Below the pieces are notes generated by a model, which was not told the DNA's origin, searched no databases, and saw only the letters and a program-made list of their open reading frames with translations. Positions 45,600 through 56,735 of a stretch of DNA of 64,000 nucleotides are shown piece after piece; position 1 is the first letter of the stretch; each line of letters opens with the position of its first letter. The position numbers and the translations under genes are program-made. The stretch comes from Schistocephalus solidus (Eukaryota > Platyhelminthes > Cestoda > Diphyllobothriidea > Diphyllobothriidae). The stretch spans positions 124,001 through 188,000 of the forward strand of contig WEDG01000289.1 of the NCBI GenBank assembly GCA_017591395.1. Reading direction: 5' to 3'.

Positions 45600-46435
45600 C
45601 ATAGACAACACCCTCACAAACAAATTCACGGAGTCCTAGAAACCGTGGCTTTGAAGGCTGCCAATCTGACGCGTACACCAGACCACGCCGTCAGCCTAGT
45701 GTATGTGCTCTGTGTGTCGAGTATCTGACCAGCGGACTGGGAGTCAGACGACGATGGCACCTCCATATCCCCTGCTTTAGTGAATCCTGATGTGTGCGTT
45801 ATGGGGGCCTGGTCGTGCTGTGGCGCGCGAAGACGGGTATGCCGACCCGTCAGCCAATGCACCCACTCCCACATCAGACACCTTACTGGCTTGGATGGTG
45901 GTCTGATAGTTGGGGTGGGGGAGAGAGTGAGGTCAACAATTCAGCGCATTTTCCTCACTATAAACAATCTGACGCTCTTGAAACTATCATGGTGCGCTAA
46001 AAGCCGTGGCTTGGAAGGTTGCCAACTGACGGGATAACGCGGACCGCGTGGTCAGCCCAATGTGTGTTTTGTGTGGAGTGGCTGACTGGCGGACTGAGAG
46101 TCAGGCTGCAATGGCTCCTTCTTACTGTGGCCTTTATGGCACGCCCACTCCGTGGGATCCGAGTCAGGTGTGGTGGTACACCCAGGGGCGGCTCCGGCCG
46201 CACCAGCCACCTGCGCACTCTCCCATCGCCGGTCTTCTTGACTCTGTCTTGAAACCGGGCTCAGGTGGGGGAGGAGAAAAGAGTGCGGTAGCTGCAGCGC
46301 AAGGCTACTATCACTTAAAAATAATTCACGCGCAAGTCACCGTCCCTGCACCACCTGGTGTGGAGCATACGGTGGACCTCGTCAAAATCGACAGTCGAAC
46401 TGTCGATGTATGTATTGATGGAGGCAGTGTGCGCT
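45600..46435 (+). repeat. R1 repeat copy (plus)
   Basis: Follows the zinc-finger ORF. It is the fullest plus-strand copy, from CCGTGGCTTTGAAGGCTGCC near 45644 through GTGGGATCCGAGTCAGGTG near 46152 to GACAGTCGAACTGTCG near 46389. The same blocks, reversed, occur at 49370-50160 and 58430-59150. Confidence 0.75.
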
Positions 46436-46492
46436 GATGTGGTTTAACCTACGATGGTCTACCAGAAGTTAATTGTGGAGCCAAATGTGACC

Positions 46493-46870
46493 TTATAGGC
46501 CCGTGTGGTGTGTAAATGAGCGGGAGCAGTGCAGGTGGGTGCGGCGACTGTATGTCGGGGTCCCAGGCACTGGTTCACCAGCCTCCGTGCGATGGATTCG
46601 CAGGTGACCGATCAGGCTGATGCGTGAGTTGAAGTTTTGGGCGCAGTATGGGCAGGAGAAATCGAGAGGGCTGGGAGGGTTGTCATTCGTGTTAGCGGGG
46701 GTGGCAGTGGTGGTGAGATTTGCAGTAGCGGCGGGTGTGCATGGTGTTGTCGACTTTGCGATGAATTCCGCTGTCATGGATGCGCATGTGACCGCACAGG
46801 CCCATGCGGTGAGGGAATGCGCAAGGATAGTAGATGTGCTGATCACGCTGTGATGTGGCGCTCCAGGCAC
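46493..46870 (-). pseudogene. Zinc-finger region of the RT-deleted copy
   Basis: The minus frame of 125 codons reads a Thr/Pro-rich linker, then CPYCAQNFNSRISLIGHLRIH (a complete C2H2 finger) and RTEAGEPVPGTPTYSRR leading into a broken finger (HCSRSFTHHTGL). It resembles the fourth and fifth fingers at 45350-45540. Confidence 0.7.
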
Positions 46871-47304
46871 AGTTTCACCAGTTTCTGTGCGATGGATTCC
46901 GGAAGGAATCCTTATTCCAGGTGGCCGTTAAGGCAATTGAAGGGAATTCGGGTGAAGATGTTACTGACAATGTTGAGCAGCGAGATTCCTGGATGCTGAT
47001 CGCAGCGTTGGCGGTTCCCCATCTTTTGGTAGAGGTGCACGATTATGGCGTCCTTAAAATATCTTGGAAGCTCTCCTTGGCACCACCTCGCCTGGAAGAG
47101 CTCTAAGAGCTTGTTCATCAGTTGGGAGCCGCCATGCTTGTAAATCGCAGCAGGGATCGCGTCTGATATACATATGCTTTCGCACTGGAGAGTTGCTGGA
47201 TGGCCCTGATGGTTTCTTGGAGAGAGAGCAGGAGATTGAGGTCGGCGCTGGTTTCCACCTCAGGAAGTCGGTCGATGGTGGCGTCCAGGATGATGCAGGG
47301 CCGG

Positions 47305-48540
47305 TTAAGGATGCTTCGGAAGTGCTCCGCCCAGCGCTTCAGGATTTGCAGTGAGCAGGGTAGTCAATTCAGCACGTAGAAGAGGGGCGGCGCCTTTAAC
47401 TGGATGTCCATAGACTGTCTTGGTGGTGGCGAAGAAGTTCTTCCATTCGTTGTGGTCTGCATACCTTTGGATCTCTTCGGCCTTCTGCGACATCCAGACA
47501 TCTTGCATCTCCCGCAGCCTTTGCTGTACAAGGCGGCAACTTCGGTAGAGGCCGTCTTGTTTGCAGCGATAGCGCGGTCGGTGTAGGCATTGTGCAACCA
47601 GTTCTTCTCGGCGAGCAGATTGTTGATGTCTGCGTCGTTGTCATCGAACCAGTCCTGCTGTTGTCGACGTTCACGGCCGAGGACATCCAAGATGGTGGAT
47701 TGGATAGTTTCCTACATTTGCCACCAGCGGTTCTCCACGGAGGCATCCTCGTCAACGACTGGAAGGTCGACTAGCCTGTTGGCCAGTTCGTTACTGAAAT
47801 GGAGATGGTGAGCAGGCACATTCCACAGAACGGTTTTAAACTTACCTGATGGTCACTTATCCTGGGTTCTCCTGCGTGGTTGCAGACGAAGTCTCATCTT
47901 GGAGATGACGAGCTGATGATCTGTTCATTCATTGGCACCGGGGATTGCCTGTCACCAACATGTCCTGTTGGTTTCGTCTCTGGACGAGGACATAATCCAG
48001 CGGGTGCCGGTGTCTTGACCGGTGGTGCACCTAGATCGCATTCTGCTGCATCGGTGATCTGCGCAAATTCCTAGGAATAGGAGACCATTGTAATTGAAGC
48101 CGGCAGGACCATAGGGGCCCAGCTCTCCTCTCCACGTGGCATGGTCTGTCCCGACGCGGACGTTAAAGTCACCAAGGAAAATTAAATCATCCACCTTCGG
48201 CAGAGACACCAGAAGGGCATGTATATCCTCATAGTATTTGTTCTTCATCCCATCGGAGTTCGTCAGTGGCAGTGTGTAGGCACTGATGATGATGGCGAAC
48301 TTGTCTCCCCGGAGAGACAGGCAGAGACTGATCAGGCGATTATTGATGCCCTGCGGCCCACAGTGTAGACGTCCCACGATTTCGTTCCGGATGGCAAAGG
48401 CGACACCAGCGTCGCGTCGCTCTGCCTTTGGCCGGTCGCTCCAGAAAAAAGTGTAGCCGGCATCCACATACTCCAGCTTACCCTCCTCGGAGAATCGGGT
48501 CTCGCTTAGAGCAGCAATGTGACCTTTTATCGAGCCGGTT
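47305..48540 (-). pseudogene. Endonuclease and linker of the RT-deleted copy
   Basis: The frame 48467-47952 carries [31 protein letters not shown] and [16 protein letters not shown], the APE-type endonuclease with its GDFN block. The SDH-type block near the end is frameshifted. The linker (47690-47364) has [20 protein letters not shown], a family-specific stretch found again near 56790. Confidence 0.75.
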
Positions 48541-48559
48541 CCCGAGCAACTAGCGCCGT

Positions 48560-49320
48560 CTTCCGTTCCAGTCCAGACTCATCCGGGCAACCCGGGGGGT
48601 ACCCCGGATGGTACGATGGATGAAAGGAATGGGAGAGGAGGATTGGAGGAGGAGTTTTTCAACCGCATATAATTGAAGTCTGCTAGCCATGCTCTGCTGT
48701 AGTTGTCGTGAATTCAGCATATTTTAGGGTTCCCATTCTAGCTCCATACCTGCGAGGGGGGTAAGCAGTGCTGTCCCAAAATAGGGTTGTTGCGTCATCC
48801 CAGGTGGCTACAGAACTCCACTATGGGTCACAATTTGTGTTATTGGGAGAACAAGTGATTCGCCTGGGCCGCCTACGCAATTGCATGTTGCCCTCATCGT
48901 ATAAGTTTTTCGACAGTGGGGGGAGGGAAGGTTGAGGGGAGTGTGAGGATGGGGCTGGGAAGAGGAGAGAGGCGGTAGAGCAGGGAGGAGGGCGGTCGGG
49001 GTTGGCAGGGAGGAATGGAGAAGGGGAAAGGGCAGGCAGGAGTAGAAAGGAAGAGAAGGGCAGGGGGAAGGAAGCAGACGTACCGGAGACCCTCACTTGG
49101 TACAGCCCGCCAGTCGTGGCAGTTGCCCGGGGTGTGGCCGCTTGGCAGTGCCCAGATTCGAGGGGCCACAGGTGAGCGTTGGATACCAGTTAGAGAAGGC
49201 CACAGGTGAGCGTTGGATACCAGTTAGAGAAGGCCACAGGAGCATTCACCATGGGCAAGTGACAAATTCTGCGACCTAATGCTACCTGTGTGATGGCACC
49301 GCTAACATATACCACCTACA
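48560..49320 (-). repeat. 5' leader module of the zinc-finger-tailed family (copy 1)
   Basis: A non-coding module upstream of the endonuclease, shared with 57780-58430 and 62890-63530. Shared blocks include GAGGCAAGCAGTGCTGTCCC-type sequence and a GCCCGGGGTGTG block near 49126. It differs from the other copies by a purine-rich stretch at about 48915-49080 and by a 34-base tandem duplication at 49164-49231. Confidence 0.65.
49164..49231. repeat. 34-bp tandem duplication
   Basis: Two identical 34-base units beginning GGCCACAGGTGAGCG lie head to tail (49164-49197 and 49198-49231), followed by the first bases of a third. Confidence 0.9.
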
Positions 49321-49369
49321 CCCCCTCCCCACACAAACAACAGTTTGACCGTCGTTGTCTGACGATGTC

Positions 49370-50160
49370 AACCAAATGCTCCACATTATGGTTGTTCAGA
49401 GATGGTGACTTGCGCGTGGACAAGTTTTAAGTGATAGAAGCCTTGTGCTGCAGCTACCACACGCTCGCCTCTTCCCCCACATGAACCAAGTGTCATGACA
49501 AAGTCTAGAAGACCGGAGGTGGGAGAGGGCGCAGGTGGCTGGCGCGGCCGATGACGCCCCTGAGTGTGTCACCACGCCTGGATCAGATCCCACGGAGAGG
49601 GACTACCATAAAGGCCACAGTAAGAAGAAGCCTCTGCATCCTGACTCTCAATTCGCCAGTCAGCCATTACGCACAAAAAACACTGGGCTGACCACACGGT
49701 CCGAGTTATTTCGTCAGTTGGCAACCTTCCAAGCCACGGCTTTGAGCGCATCGTGATATTTTCAAGCACATCAGATTGTTTATAGGGAGGAAAATGTGGT
49801 GAGCCGTCACCCTCACTATCTCCATCACCCCCACAATCAGACGACCGTCCGAGCCCGTCTGTTGGCTGATACGGAATTTGGCGCATCTGCTAGTGATCTC
49901 GTCTACTCGTACCGAATAAATGACGTGGCCCCCCAAACACAAGCACCAGGATTTCACGCAAAAAGGGGTTGAACAGCTCGCATCTCATGTGTGTGAGAGT
50001 GCCGCAGGTCACCTTAAGAAGGCGCCATCGCAGCCTGACTCTCAGACCACCAGTCAGCCACTCTACAGAAAACTCATTGAACTGAATGCGAGGTCTGAGG
50101 TCAGTTGACAACCTTCCAACCAAACGCGCTTATCGCTCCATGATATACTCAAGTTCAGAT
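49370..50160 (-). repeat. R1 repeat copy (minus)
   Basis: It lies between the leader module at 48560-49320 and the zinc-finger region at 50300-51035, so on the minus strand the order is fingers, R1, leader. Blocks: GGCAACCTTCCAAGCCACGG near 49720, CAGCCATTACGCAC near 49660, and TTTCACGCAAAAAGGGG near 49957. Confidence 0.72.
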
Positions 50161-50299
50161 CACACATGCAGCAGAGGAGCCACATGGAGATGGAGCCGAG
50201 GATCATACTTGCCTCTCATACAGTTATGCAGACTGAGAACATGTTTTTGGTGGTGTTGCGTGTGATCATGGGAGGTGCATGGGCTGATGAGGAGAGATG

Positions 50300-51035
50300 C
50301 AGCCGTCGGTGTTCTACCGCAGGTTTTCATGGAGACTCATGCGACCTAGTAGGTCCATGCGGTGTGTGAATGTGCGTGGGCAGTGCGGACAGATGAGTTG
50401 AGTGCGGTGGGTGTATGTTGGAGTTAATAGAACTGGTTCTCCAGTCTCTCTGCGATGGATTCGAAAGTGACCGACAAGGCAAATGCGTGATGTGCATGGC
50501 GGTGACAATAAGGACAAACTATATATGGAGGTGGTGAGTCTGCACGGGATCTGCTGCTGGTACTGGTAGTCGAGCTCATGGGAGGAAGATGGGAAGTGTT
50601 GATAGGTGCGCAAGATGTGTTGGCGTTGTACTGGATTCAGCTTTCGTGGATGCGCATGTGACCGATCAGGCCCATGTGGTGGGCGAATGTGTGGGGGGCA
50701 GTGAGGGCATAGGAGGCGGCGGTCTCTGCTGTGTGATGGTGCTGCAGGCACTAGTTCGCCAGTCTCTGTGCGATGTATTTGCAAATGACCGACCAAGCTG
50801 ATGTGCGAGTTGAATGTGCGATCGCAATGAGGACAGGTTATTACCGAGTACCCATCGCTAATACTGGGGTCGGTGGTGGTGGTTTTGGAGGTAGTAGGTG
50901 GCAGGTAATCGGAGGTGGCGGGGGTGGGACTAGTAGTGCTCGTCATCGTGATGGCTGCAGGTGTATGTGAAGGGAGGATGGTGTCGGTTATCGTGTGCGG
51001 TGGGGCATTGACAGAGTTATCCTCAGTAATTGGTA
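50300..51035 (-). pseudogene. Zinc-finger region, 3' part, split by LTR insertion
   Basis: The minus-strand frame (51090-50314) reads a Thr/Pro-rich linker, [21 protein letters not shown], then [12 protein letters not shown], a broken second finger, CTSRICLVGHFRIH, and [21 protein letters not shown] (last unit with one His lost). The upstream half of the same region continues at 54175-54790 beyond the LTR element. Confidence 0.75.
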
Positions 51036-51264
51036 CAGTGTACGTGACACGCATGGTCCGGACATGACACACCTGCGCGCGACAAGGCAACTTTCAAGGT
51101 CATGTATGCACGGCCAGCTCACCATTGTTCTGACTGACCGCCCTTCAGCCTACGACATTCCCGCTTTGCCATATACCCTGCTGAGTCCCCTTTGACTCCC
51201 CACTTGTGTTGGTTACCGTCCTCAGTACACGTCTTGTTCACAAACAGCCTTCTGTGTTGGATAC
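51036..51264 (+). repeat. 5' LTR
   Basis: The shared part with the 3' LTR starts CAGTGTACGTGAC and ends GTTGGATAC. The canonical TG start may be at 51039. The two LTRs differ at many positions, indicating age. Confidence 0.85.
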
Positions 51265-51292
51265 ATCACACTGGCGACGCAGCTCAACGAAC

Positions 51293-51765
51293 ATGTCTTC
51301 ATTTTTGCCTACGACGTTACCTTTCTGACCGAAAAACGCTCTCAAACCCACAAATGACTCATGGTTACAATGGAGAAAGACATTTGAGGATTATTTTAAA
51401 CTGATTCCGATGTTGTCACCCACGTGTAACCTAGACGTTAACTCTAAATTAAAACTCCTACGAACTCATCTAGAAGAGTTGGCACAACGTTACTTTGACG
51501 CCCTTAAGTTGCAAGAGGTTACCAATTTTCACACAGCATTCACAAAGTTCAAAGTAGCGTGGGGTGGAAAAGACAACATCTTTCTGAGCCGCTATTAGTT
51601 TTGTCAGATGCGCCAGGAATCCAATCAATGCATTGGCAATTTTATTACAAATCTGACACTCGCATCCAGGAATGCAGATATGAAGACATCAAGGCAGGCA
51701 AATTCGAGCACTCAATGCTCGTTCGGCAGTTGATCGTTGGTACTAATTGCACTTCCTTGAAGGTA
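51293..51765 (+). pseudogene. Gag of the gypsy-type element (broken)
   Basis: The frame from ATG 51293 contains SWLQWRKTFEDYFKLIP, ELAQRYFDALKLQEV and NFHTAFTKFKVAWGG, with a TGA near 51326 and a stop at 51596-51598. A following frame (from 51559) continues with a CRYEDIKAGKFE...VRQLIVG block typical of the gag C-terminal half. The sequence then jumps directly to RT at about 51761. Confidence 0.68.
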
Positions 51766-52420
51766 GATAAAACTGGTCTCCACCAACTTGAACGTAAGCT
51801 CAAAACCTTAAAGACGGCTCCTCGCCCCGACAATATTAGTCAGTTGCGTTTATTCCTTGGGTTGTTTACCCACTTTAGTCGATTTATGAATCAAGCGGCT
51901 ACAATTCTGAAGCCCCTTTATTGATTACTTGGAAAGAACCGTTGCCGGAACTGGTCGGGAGTCGAACAAAATTCTTTTGAACGACCAAAGGCGGTCCTTA
52001 CCCCCTCTTCTCTCCTGATTCATCACGACTCCAAAAAGTCTATCATACTCAGATGCGATGCATCTCCGTAAGGCTTGGGTTCGGTTCTCATGCACCGAAT
52101 GGCTTCTGGGGCCGAGATGCCGATCGCCTTTGCATCAAGAACCATGTCCCTGGCACAAACCAACTATTCGCAGCTAGATAAAGAGGCCTAACCAATAATG
52201 TTTGGCCTACAACGCTTCCATTTGTATGTTTTTGACCGATCCTTCGAAATTCACACTGACAAACAAACCTCTCATAGGTTTGCTGGGTGAAAAACGAGGG
52301 ATACAACACATGTCCACGCCGAGAATTCAACGACGGGCACTCAATTCTTCCAATTACACATATGCAATGAAGTATGTTGTGGGTAGTGCAAACGAAGTGG
52401 CTGACGCCTTGAGTAGGCTA
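51761..52420 (+). pseudogene. RT end and RNase H of the gypsy-type element
   Basis: TAPRPDNISQLRLFLGLF and FMNQAATILKPLY form the connection after RT. RNase H follows in another frame, with ILRCDAS near 52055 and PIAFASRTMSLAQTNYSQLD near 52130. The RT palm with its catalytic aspartates is missing because of the upstream deletion. Confidence 0.78.
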
Positions 52421-52689
52421 ATCATTGTCGACGATGGCGTTAACGGATCACCTGCTATTGTGAGGGTGAATCTTGTGCAGAACTTCGTTAATGCACGTGT
52501 AACCTGTCAACGAATCAGACAGTGGACCTCCAGAGATCCTCTCTTAAGCCGGGTAAAAAGAACCTTGCGATCGGGCTTGCCATCGTCTGCCTCCTCAGAA
52601 CTTCAGCCATTATATAGCCATCAGAATTAATTGAGTCTACAAGATGGATGCGTACTATGGGACAGTCGTGTAGTGGGGCCACCACAGAG

Positions 52690-53425
52690 CTGACAAACCA
52701 TCCTCAAAGACCTGCATAATGCTCATGCCGGTACCATTTGAATGAAAGCCCTCGCCCGCAGTTATATTTGGTGGCCCAAAATTGACGAAGACATCGAAAG
52801 CATGGTAAAAGTGTGCCACGTGTGTCAAATAACACAGCAGACCTTACCGAAGGTGACTCTGAAACCTTGGGCCTGGCCACACTCGCCCTGGAAGAGGTAC
52901 ACATCGAATATTTTGGCCCAATCCACGGCCATATGGTCTTAGTGGTGGTTTACGCCCACACTAAATGTATTGAAGCTATTCCGACCGGAAACTCTTGTTC
53001 TTCAGTTCACACAATCAACAAGCAACGATCCGTTTTTGCTACTTTCGGATACTTGAAATGGTCGTTTCAGACTATGGCCCGGTCTTTACTAGTGCAGAAT
53101 TTAAAGAATTTATGGACAACAATGAAAGTAGGCATACAAACACTGCGTCGTACCATGCAGCTTCAAATGGCCTTGCAGAGCGCATGGGTCAGACGATAAA
53201 ATACGGGGTAACCAAACTGACGCAAGCGGACTTAAGCACGAAGTTGTCACGCTTTTTGTTCTGCTATCACATAACCCCAAACAGCTCAACTGGGTTTTCG
53301 CCTGCAGAATTGATGTTCAAGCGGCAGTTGCGCACACGGCTCGATCTGCTTAATCCTTCAATGTGTGATAAAATCACTGAACAGCAGACGAAGATGAAAG
53401 CGCGATGTGATGCACACACATGACC
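52690..53425 (+). pseudogene. Integrase of the gypsy-type element (broken)
   Basis: An N-terminal HHCC region (HNAHAG, then KVCHVCQ near 52815) precedes the core. The first catalytic position reads HIEYFGP, with Glu in place of the usual Asp. The second, VVSDYGPVFTSAEF, is intact near 53065, and the third, SNGLAERMGQTIK, is intact near 53170. A frameshift near 53000 separates the first from the others. After SPAELMFKRQLRTRLD near 53310 the frame ends at 53423. Confidence 0.82.
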
Positions 53426-53946
53426 TCGAATCTTCTTGCGTAAAAAAAGTGTCTACACGAGACTGGAACATGAAGCGAACTGCTATCCAGCGACAGTTCA
53501 CAGAAGTGACAGACAGATCGTAGAATTGGCGTTAGAAGATGGGAGAATTGTGCGTTGACATCTGGACCAAGTGTGAAGGCGAAGTGACACAGGAAGTGAA
53601 GAATTCGGGAAGTTCAAACTACCCGAAACACTTGATGTTGATTCTGACGTCCCAAGGACGGAATATATACGGCCTACACTTACTACAATGCCGCCAAGCC
53701 GAAGTGTCTATTTTCCAACATCCTTCTACCCCGTCCGGCAGGAACGTAGAGGCAGAGGAACCAGTAGCTCCACAAAACGGCGCAGAGCTCGAAATACCGC
53801 CTTGAGCAGATCGATCCGAATCCACAATACCCTCCAATGATTTCAGGACGAAACCTCTTAGAACATTTTTAACTAAACCTCATTCATATTTCTGTATCTT
53901 TCCCCTCCTCTCTGCTCGATGTTGTCCACTTTAGGGTGGAGAGATG

Positions 53947-54174
53947 CAGTGTACGTGACGCGCATGGTCCGAAAATAACACCCCGCGCGCGACAAGGCAA
54001 CTTTCAATGTCATGTACGCACGGCCAGACCACCTTTCTTCTGACTGGTCACCCCTCAGCCTATGACAATCCCGCTTTGCCATATAACCTGCCGTGTCCCC
54101 TAAGACTCCCCACTTGTGTTGGTTCTCGTCCTCAGTACACGTCTTGTTCCCAAACAGCCTTCTGTGTTGGATAC
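53947..54174 (+). repeat. 3' LTR
   Basis: It matches the 5' LTR from CAGTGTACGTGAC to GTTGGATAC. Immediately after it the zinc-finger region resumes (AAGTTGGGATGTTCG). Confidence 0.85.
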
Positions 54175-54790
54175 TTTTAAGTTGGGATGTTCGTCGTTGT
54201 GGGGCCTGGGGCAGGTGTGGCAGAGGTTGATATTGTGTGATTTTTATTGCATTGAGTGTGAGGATGTCCTACCAGGCCGATTCGTGCGCGGAAGGTGTGT
54301 TGACCACGGGGCCAAGATGGTAGTGCTAGGGACTTAGCACTAGTTTGCTAGTCGCTGTGCGAGGGATTCGCAAGTGACCGACCAAGCTGATGTGTAAGGT
54401 GAATGTGCGATCGCAATGAGCACAGGTTAGTACCGAGTACCCATCGCTAATACTGGGGTCGGTGGTGGTGGTGGTGGTTTTGGAGGTAGCACGTGGCATG
54501 TAGTCGGAGGTTGCTAATGAGGTGGTGGTAGTGGGGCAAGTGGTGTTGGTTGCTGGGATCGACGCGCGAGGTGGAGGATGGAGAATGGTTTCGGTCATCG
54601 TGGGCGGCGGGGCGTCGATGAAGTTGTTTTCAGTTGTTGGGGTGGTCGTTGTCACGGTGGGGTCTGAGGCAGATGTGGCAGAGATTGATGCTGCGGGATT
54701 TTGTTGCACTGAGGTTGAAGATGTCCGACCAGACCGATTCGCGCGCGTGAGCACGTTGGCAGCTGTTGGGCATTGTCAGTGTTGATCGGG
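54175..54790 (-). pseudogene. Zinc-finger region, 5' part, beyond the LTR element
   Basis: 54175-54345 corresponds to the part of the finger linker next to the insertion, and 54326-54754 (minus) is another open frame with a Thr/Pro linker, DPSISDGYSVLTCAHCDRTF and SLVGHLRI. The sequence around 54560-54720 aligns with both flanks of the LTR insertion, so two finger-linker segments are present here in tandem. Confidence 0.65.
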
Positions 54791-55565
54791 GGTGCTTGTT
54801 AATTGCGAGCCACCCTTTTGGCCTAAACAGCGACTATCCGGTTGACCTCATAGATTTCTGCACCAGTCTTCACGGATACTCTCCATGCTGGTCTATCCTA
54901 GGCGAGGTCCTCCCAGGTCGCCGGGTTGATTTGCAGTTGCTTCAGAGATTTCTTCAAAGTGTCCTTGTAGCATCATTTTTGACCTCCCAGTCGTTGTGTA
55001 TCTGTAGCGAAATCTCCGTAGAAAAGTCGTTTAGGTAGTAACTCGTTGTCCATTCTCACCAGGTGACGCTCCATAGCAGTTGCACTTGCCTCAGCATGGC
55101 GTGGATGCTGAGGGTTTCGGTCTGCTCAGGACTTCTGTGTCCGGTGTCCTGTCTTGCCATCTAAGCTTCAGTATTATGCGGGAGCAGCTGAGATGGAAGT
55201 GATTCAGCTTCCTGGCTTGGTTCGCGTAGACGGTTCAGGTTTCCCCTCCGCAAAGGAGTGTCGTCAAGACGACAAACTTGTACATCTTTAACTTGGTAAT
55301 TCCACACGGAGGCTTAGAGCCGGCCAAAGGCCTGGCGAGCTTTGGCGATCCGTTGAGCAACCTCGTCGTAGATTCTCATTTTGCGTGCTAGCGCGCTTCC
55401 CAGATAAGTAAAGTTTTCCACATTTTTGAGTTGAGTGCCATTGAATTTGACTCAGTGAGCATTTTGTTCTGCGCAGGGCGGCGGTTGGTGCATAACCACC
55501 ATTTTTTCTGAACTGATAGTTAATTCAAAATTGGCGCAACCTGCGGCGAAGAGGTCCATGCTCCT

Positions 55566-56679
55566 TTAAATGTCCTCCTCCGTCACGGTGTTAAGAACGC
55601 AGTCGTCCGCGAAGAGCGAGTGATGGACTGTAACCGTAGACACGTGCATTGGGGCCTGCATACGCCAACTGTTGAGAAGGCGAACGTCAGTTCTGTAGGC
55701 GATGCGGATCCCAGGGTGCTCATCACGGCAGGTGTCCATCAGCATAGCAGAGAACATGAGACTGAACAGGGTGGGGGCCAATACACAGCCCTGCTTCACT
55801 GCGTTGGTCACTGCGAATGCTTCGGATACCGTCCCATTGTCAGTGACGCGCGCCATCATCCCGTTATGAAGCTGACGCACCATGTGCGTGAACCGCTCAG
55901 GACAGCCGAATTTCTGCATGACTTTCCACATTCCGTCGCGATTCACCGTGTCGAAGGCTTTAATCAGATCCACGAATGTAGTGTATAGGTGAGTTTCCAT
56001 CTCCTGGCACTTGAAGCTGGTGACGGCAAAGGTCCTGTCGGTTGTTCCGCAGTGTCGGCGGAAGCCAAATTGGCTTTCCGGGAGCAGGCCCTGCTCTAGG
56101 TGACCGTTCAGACGAATGAGAAGGATACAGGCGAAGATCTTCTTGGCGATGATTAGCAACGAGTCGTCTCTGTGGTTATCACAGAGTTGCCGGTTCCCCA
56201 TCCGCTCATGGAGATGGATGATGTTCGCGTCTTTGAAATCTTTCGGAACTTGTCCTTGGTGCCACTTCTACTGGAATATTTTTGAGTTCTGACATCAGCC
56301 GGGGCCCGCTGTGCTTGCAGACTTCCGGCGGGATTGCGCCGGATCCCGGTGCTTTACCGCTAGAAATATGTTTCACGGCCCGGATGGTTTCTGGTAGGGA
56401 AGCGCAGATATCCAGGTCATTGTTCGTGTCCACTTGAGGGAGCCGGTCAATGGCAGCATTGGAGATGGGTAATGAGCAATTAAGGACACTTCTGAAGTGC
56501 TCGGGCAAGCGCTTCAGAAGTTGCGATATCTCTGTCAGCAGTGTTGTGCTGTCGGAGCTGAGCAGTGGTGCGGTCCCCTTGATACACGGGCCGAACGTGG
56601 CCTTGATGGCTTTGAAAAATGTTTTCATTTCATTGTGGTCCGCATCTTCCACAGCCGTTGCTGTACAAGGCTGAGGCAT
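55566..56679 (-). pseudogene. Reverse transcriptase of the main unit
   Basis: The upstream frame (56679-56206) has KHISSGKAPGSGAIPPEVCKH. The main frame (56201-55566) is one block of 211 codons with NHRDDSLLIIAKKIFACILL, GLLPESQFGFRRHCGTTDR, FVDLIKAFDTVNRDGMWKVM, TNAVKQGCVLAPTLFSLMF and FADD at 55602-55613. All palm aspartates are present. Family: APE-RT elements of RTE-like type by motif style; clade assignment is uncertain. Confidence 0.82.
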
Positions 56680-56735
56680 CTACCGAAGGCCGTTTTGGTG
56701 GAGTCAGTCCGAAGGTCCATGTAGGCTTTGTGTAG

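Larger units (their letters stand above)
46441..48560 (-). mobile_element. Zinc-finger-tailed element copy with most of RT deleted
   Basis: Minus-strand order: endonuclease (48540-47760), linker (47755-47305), start of RT (47118-46880), and zinc fingers (46870-46493). The RT stops at LNIVSNIFTRIPFNCLNGHLE and the finger array begins within a few bases, so palm, thumb and the basic tail are missing. The 5' leader module lies upstream on the minus strand at 48560-49320. It abuts the oppositely oriented R1 at its finger end. Confidence 0.75.
51036..54174 (+). mobile_element. Ty3/gypsy-type LTR retrotransposon, internally deleted
   Basis: Direct repeats of about 228 bases bound the element (51036-51264 and 53947-54174). 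After the 5' LTR a TGGCGACGCAG stretch (51272) fits a tRNA primer-binding site, and GGGTGGAGAGATG just before the 3' LTR fits a polypurine tract. Gag fragments, an RT end with RNase H, and integrase follow in order, with protease and the RT palm deleted. At 3.1 kb it is shorter than a complete gypsy-type element (usually about 5 kb). It is inserted in a zinc-finger region whose halves continue at both sides. Confidence 0.88.
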
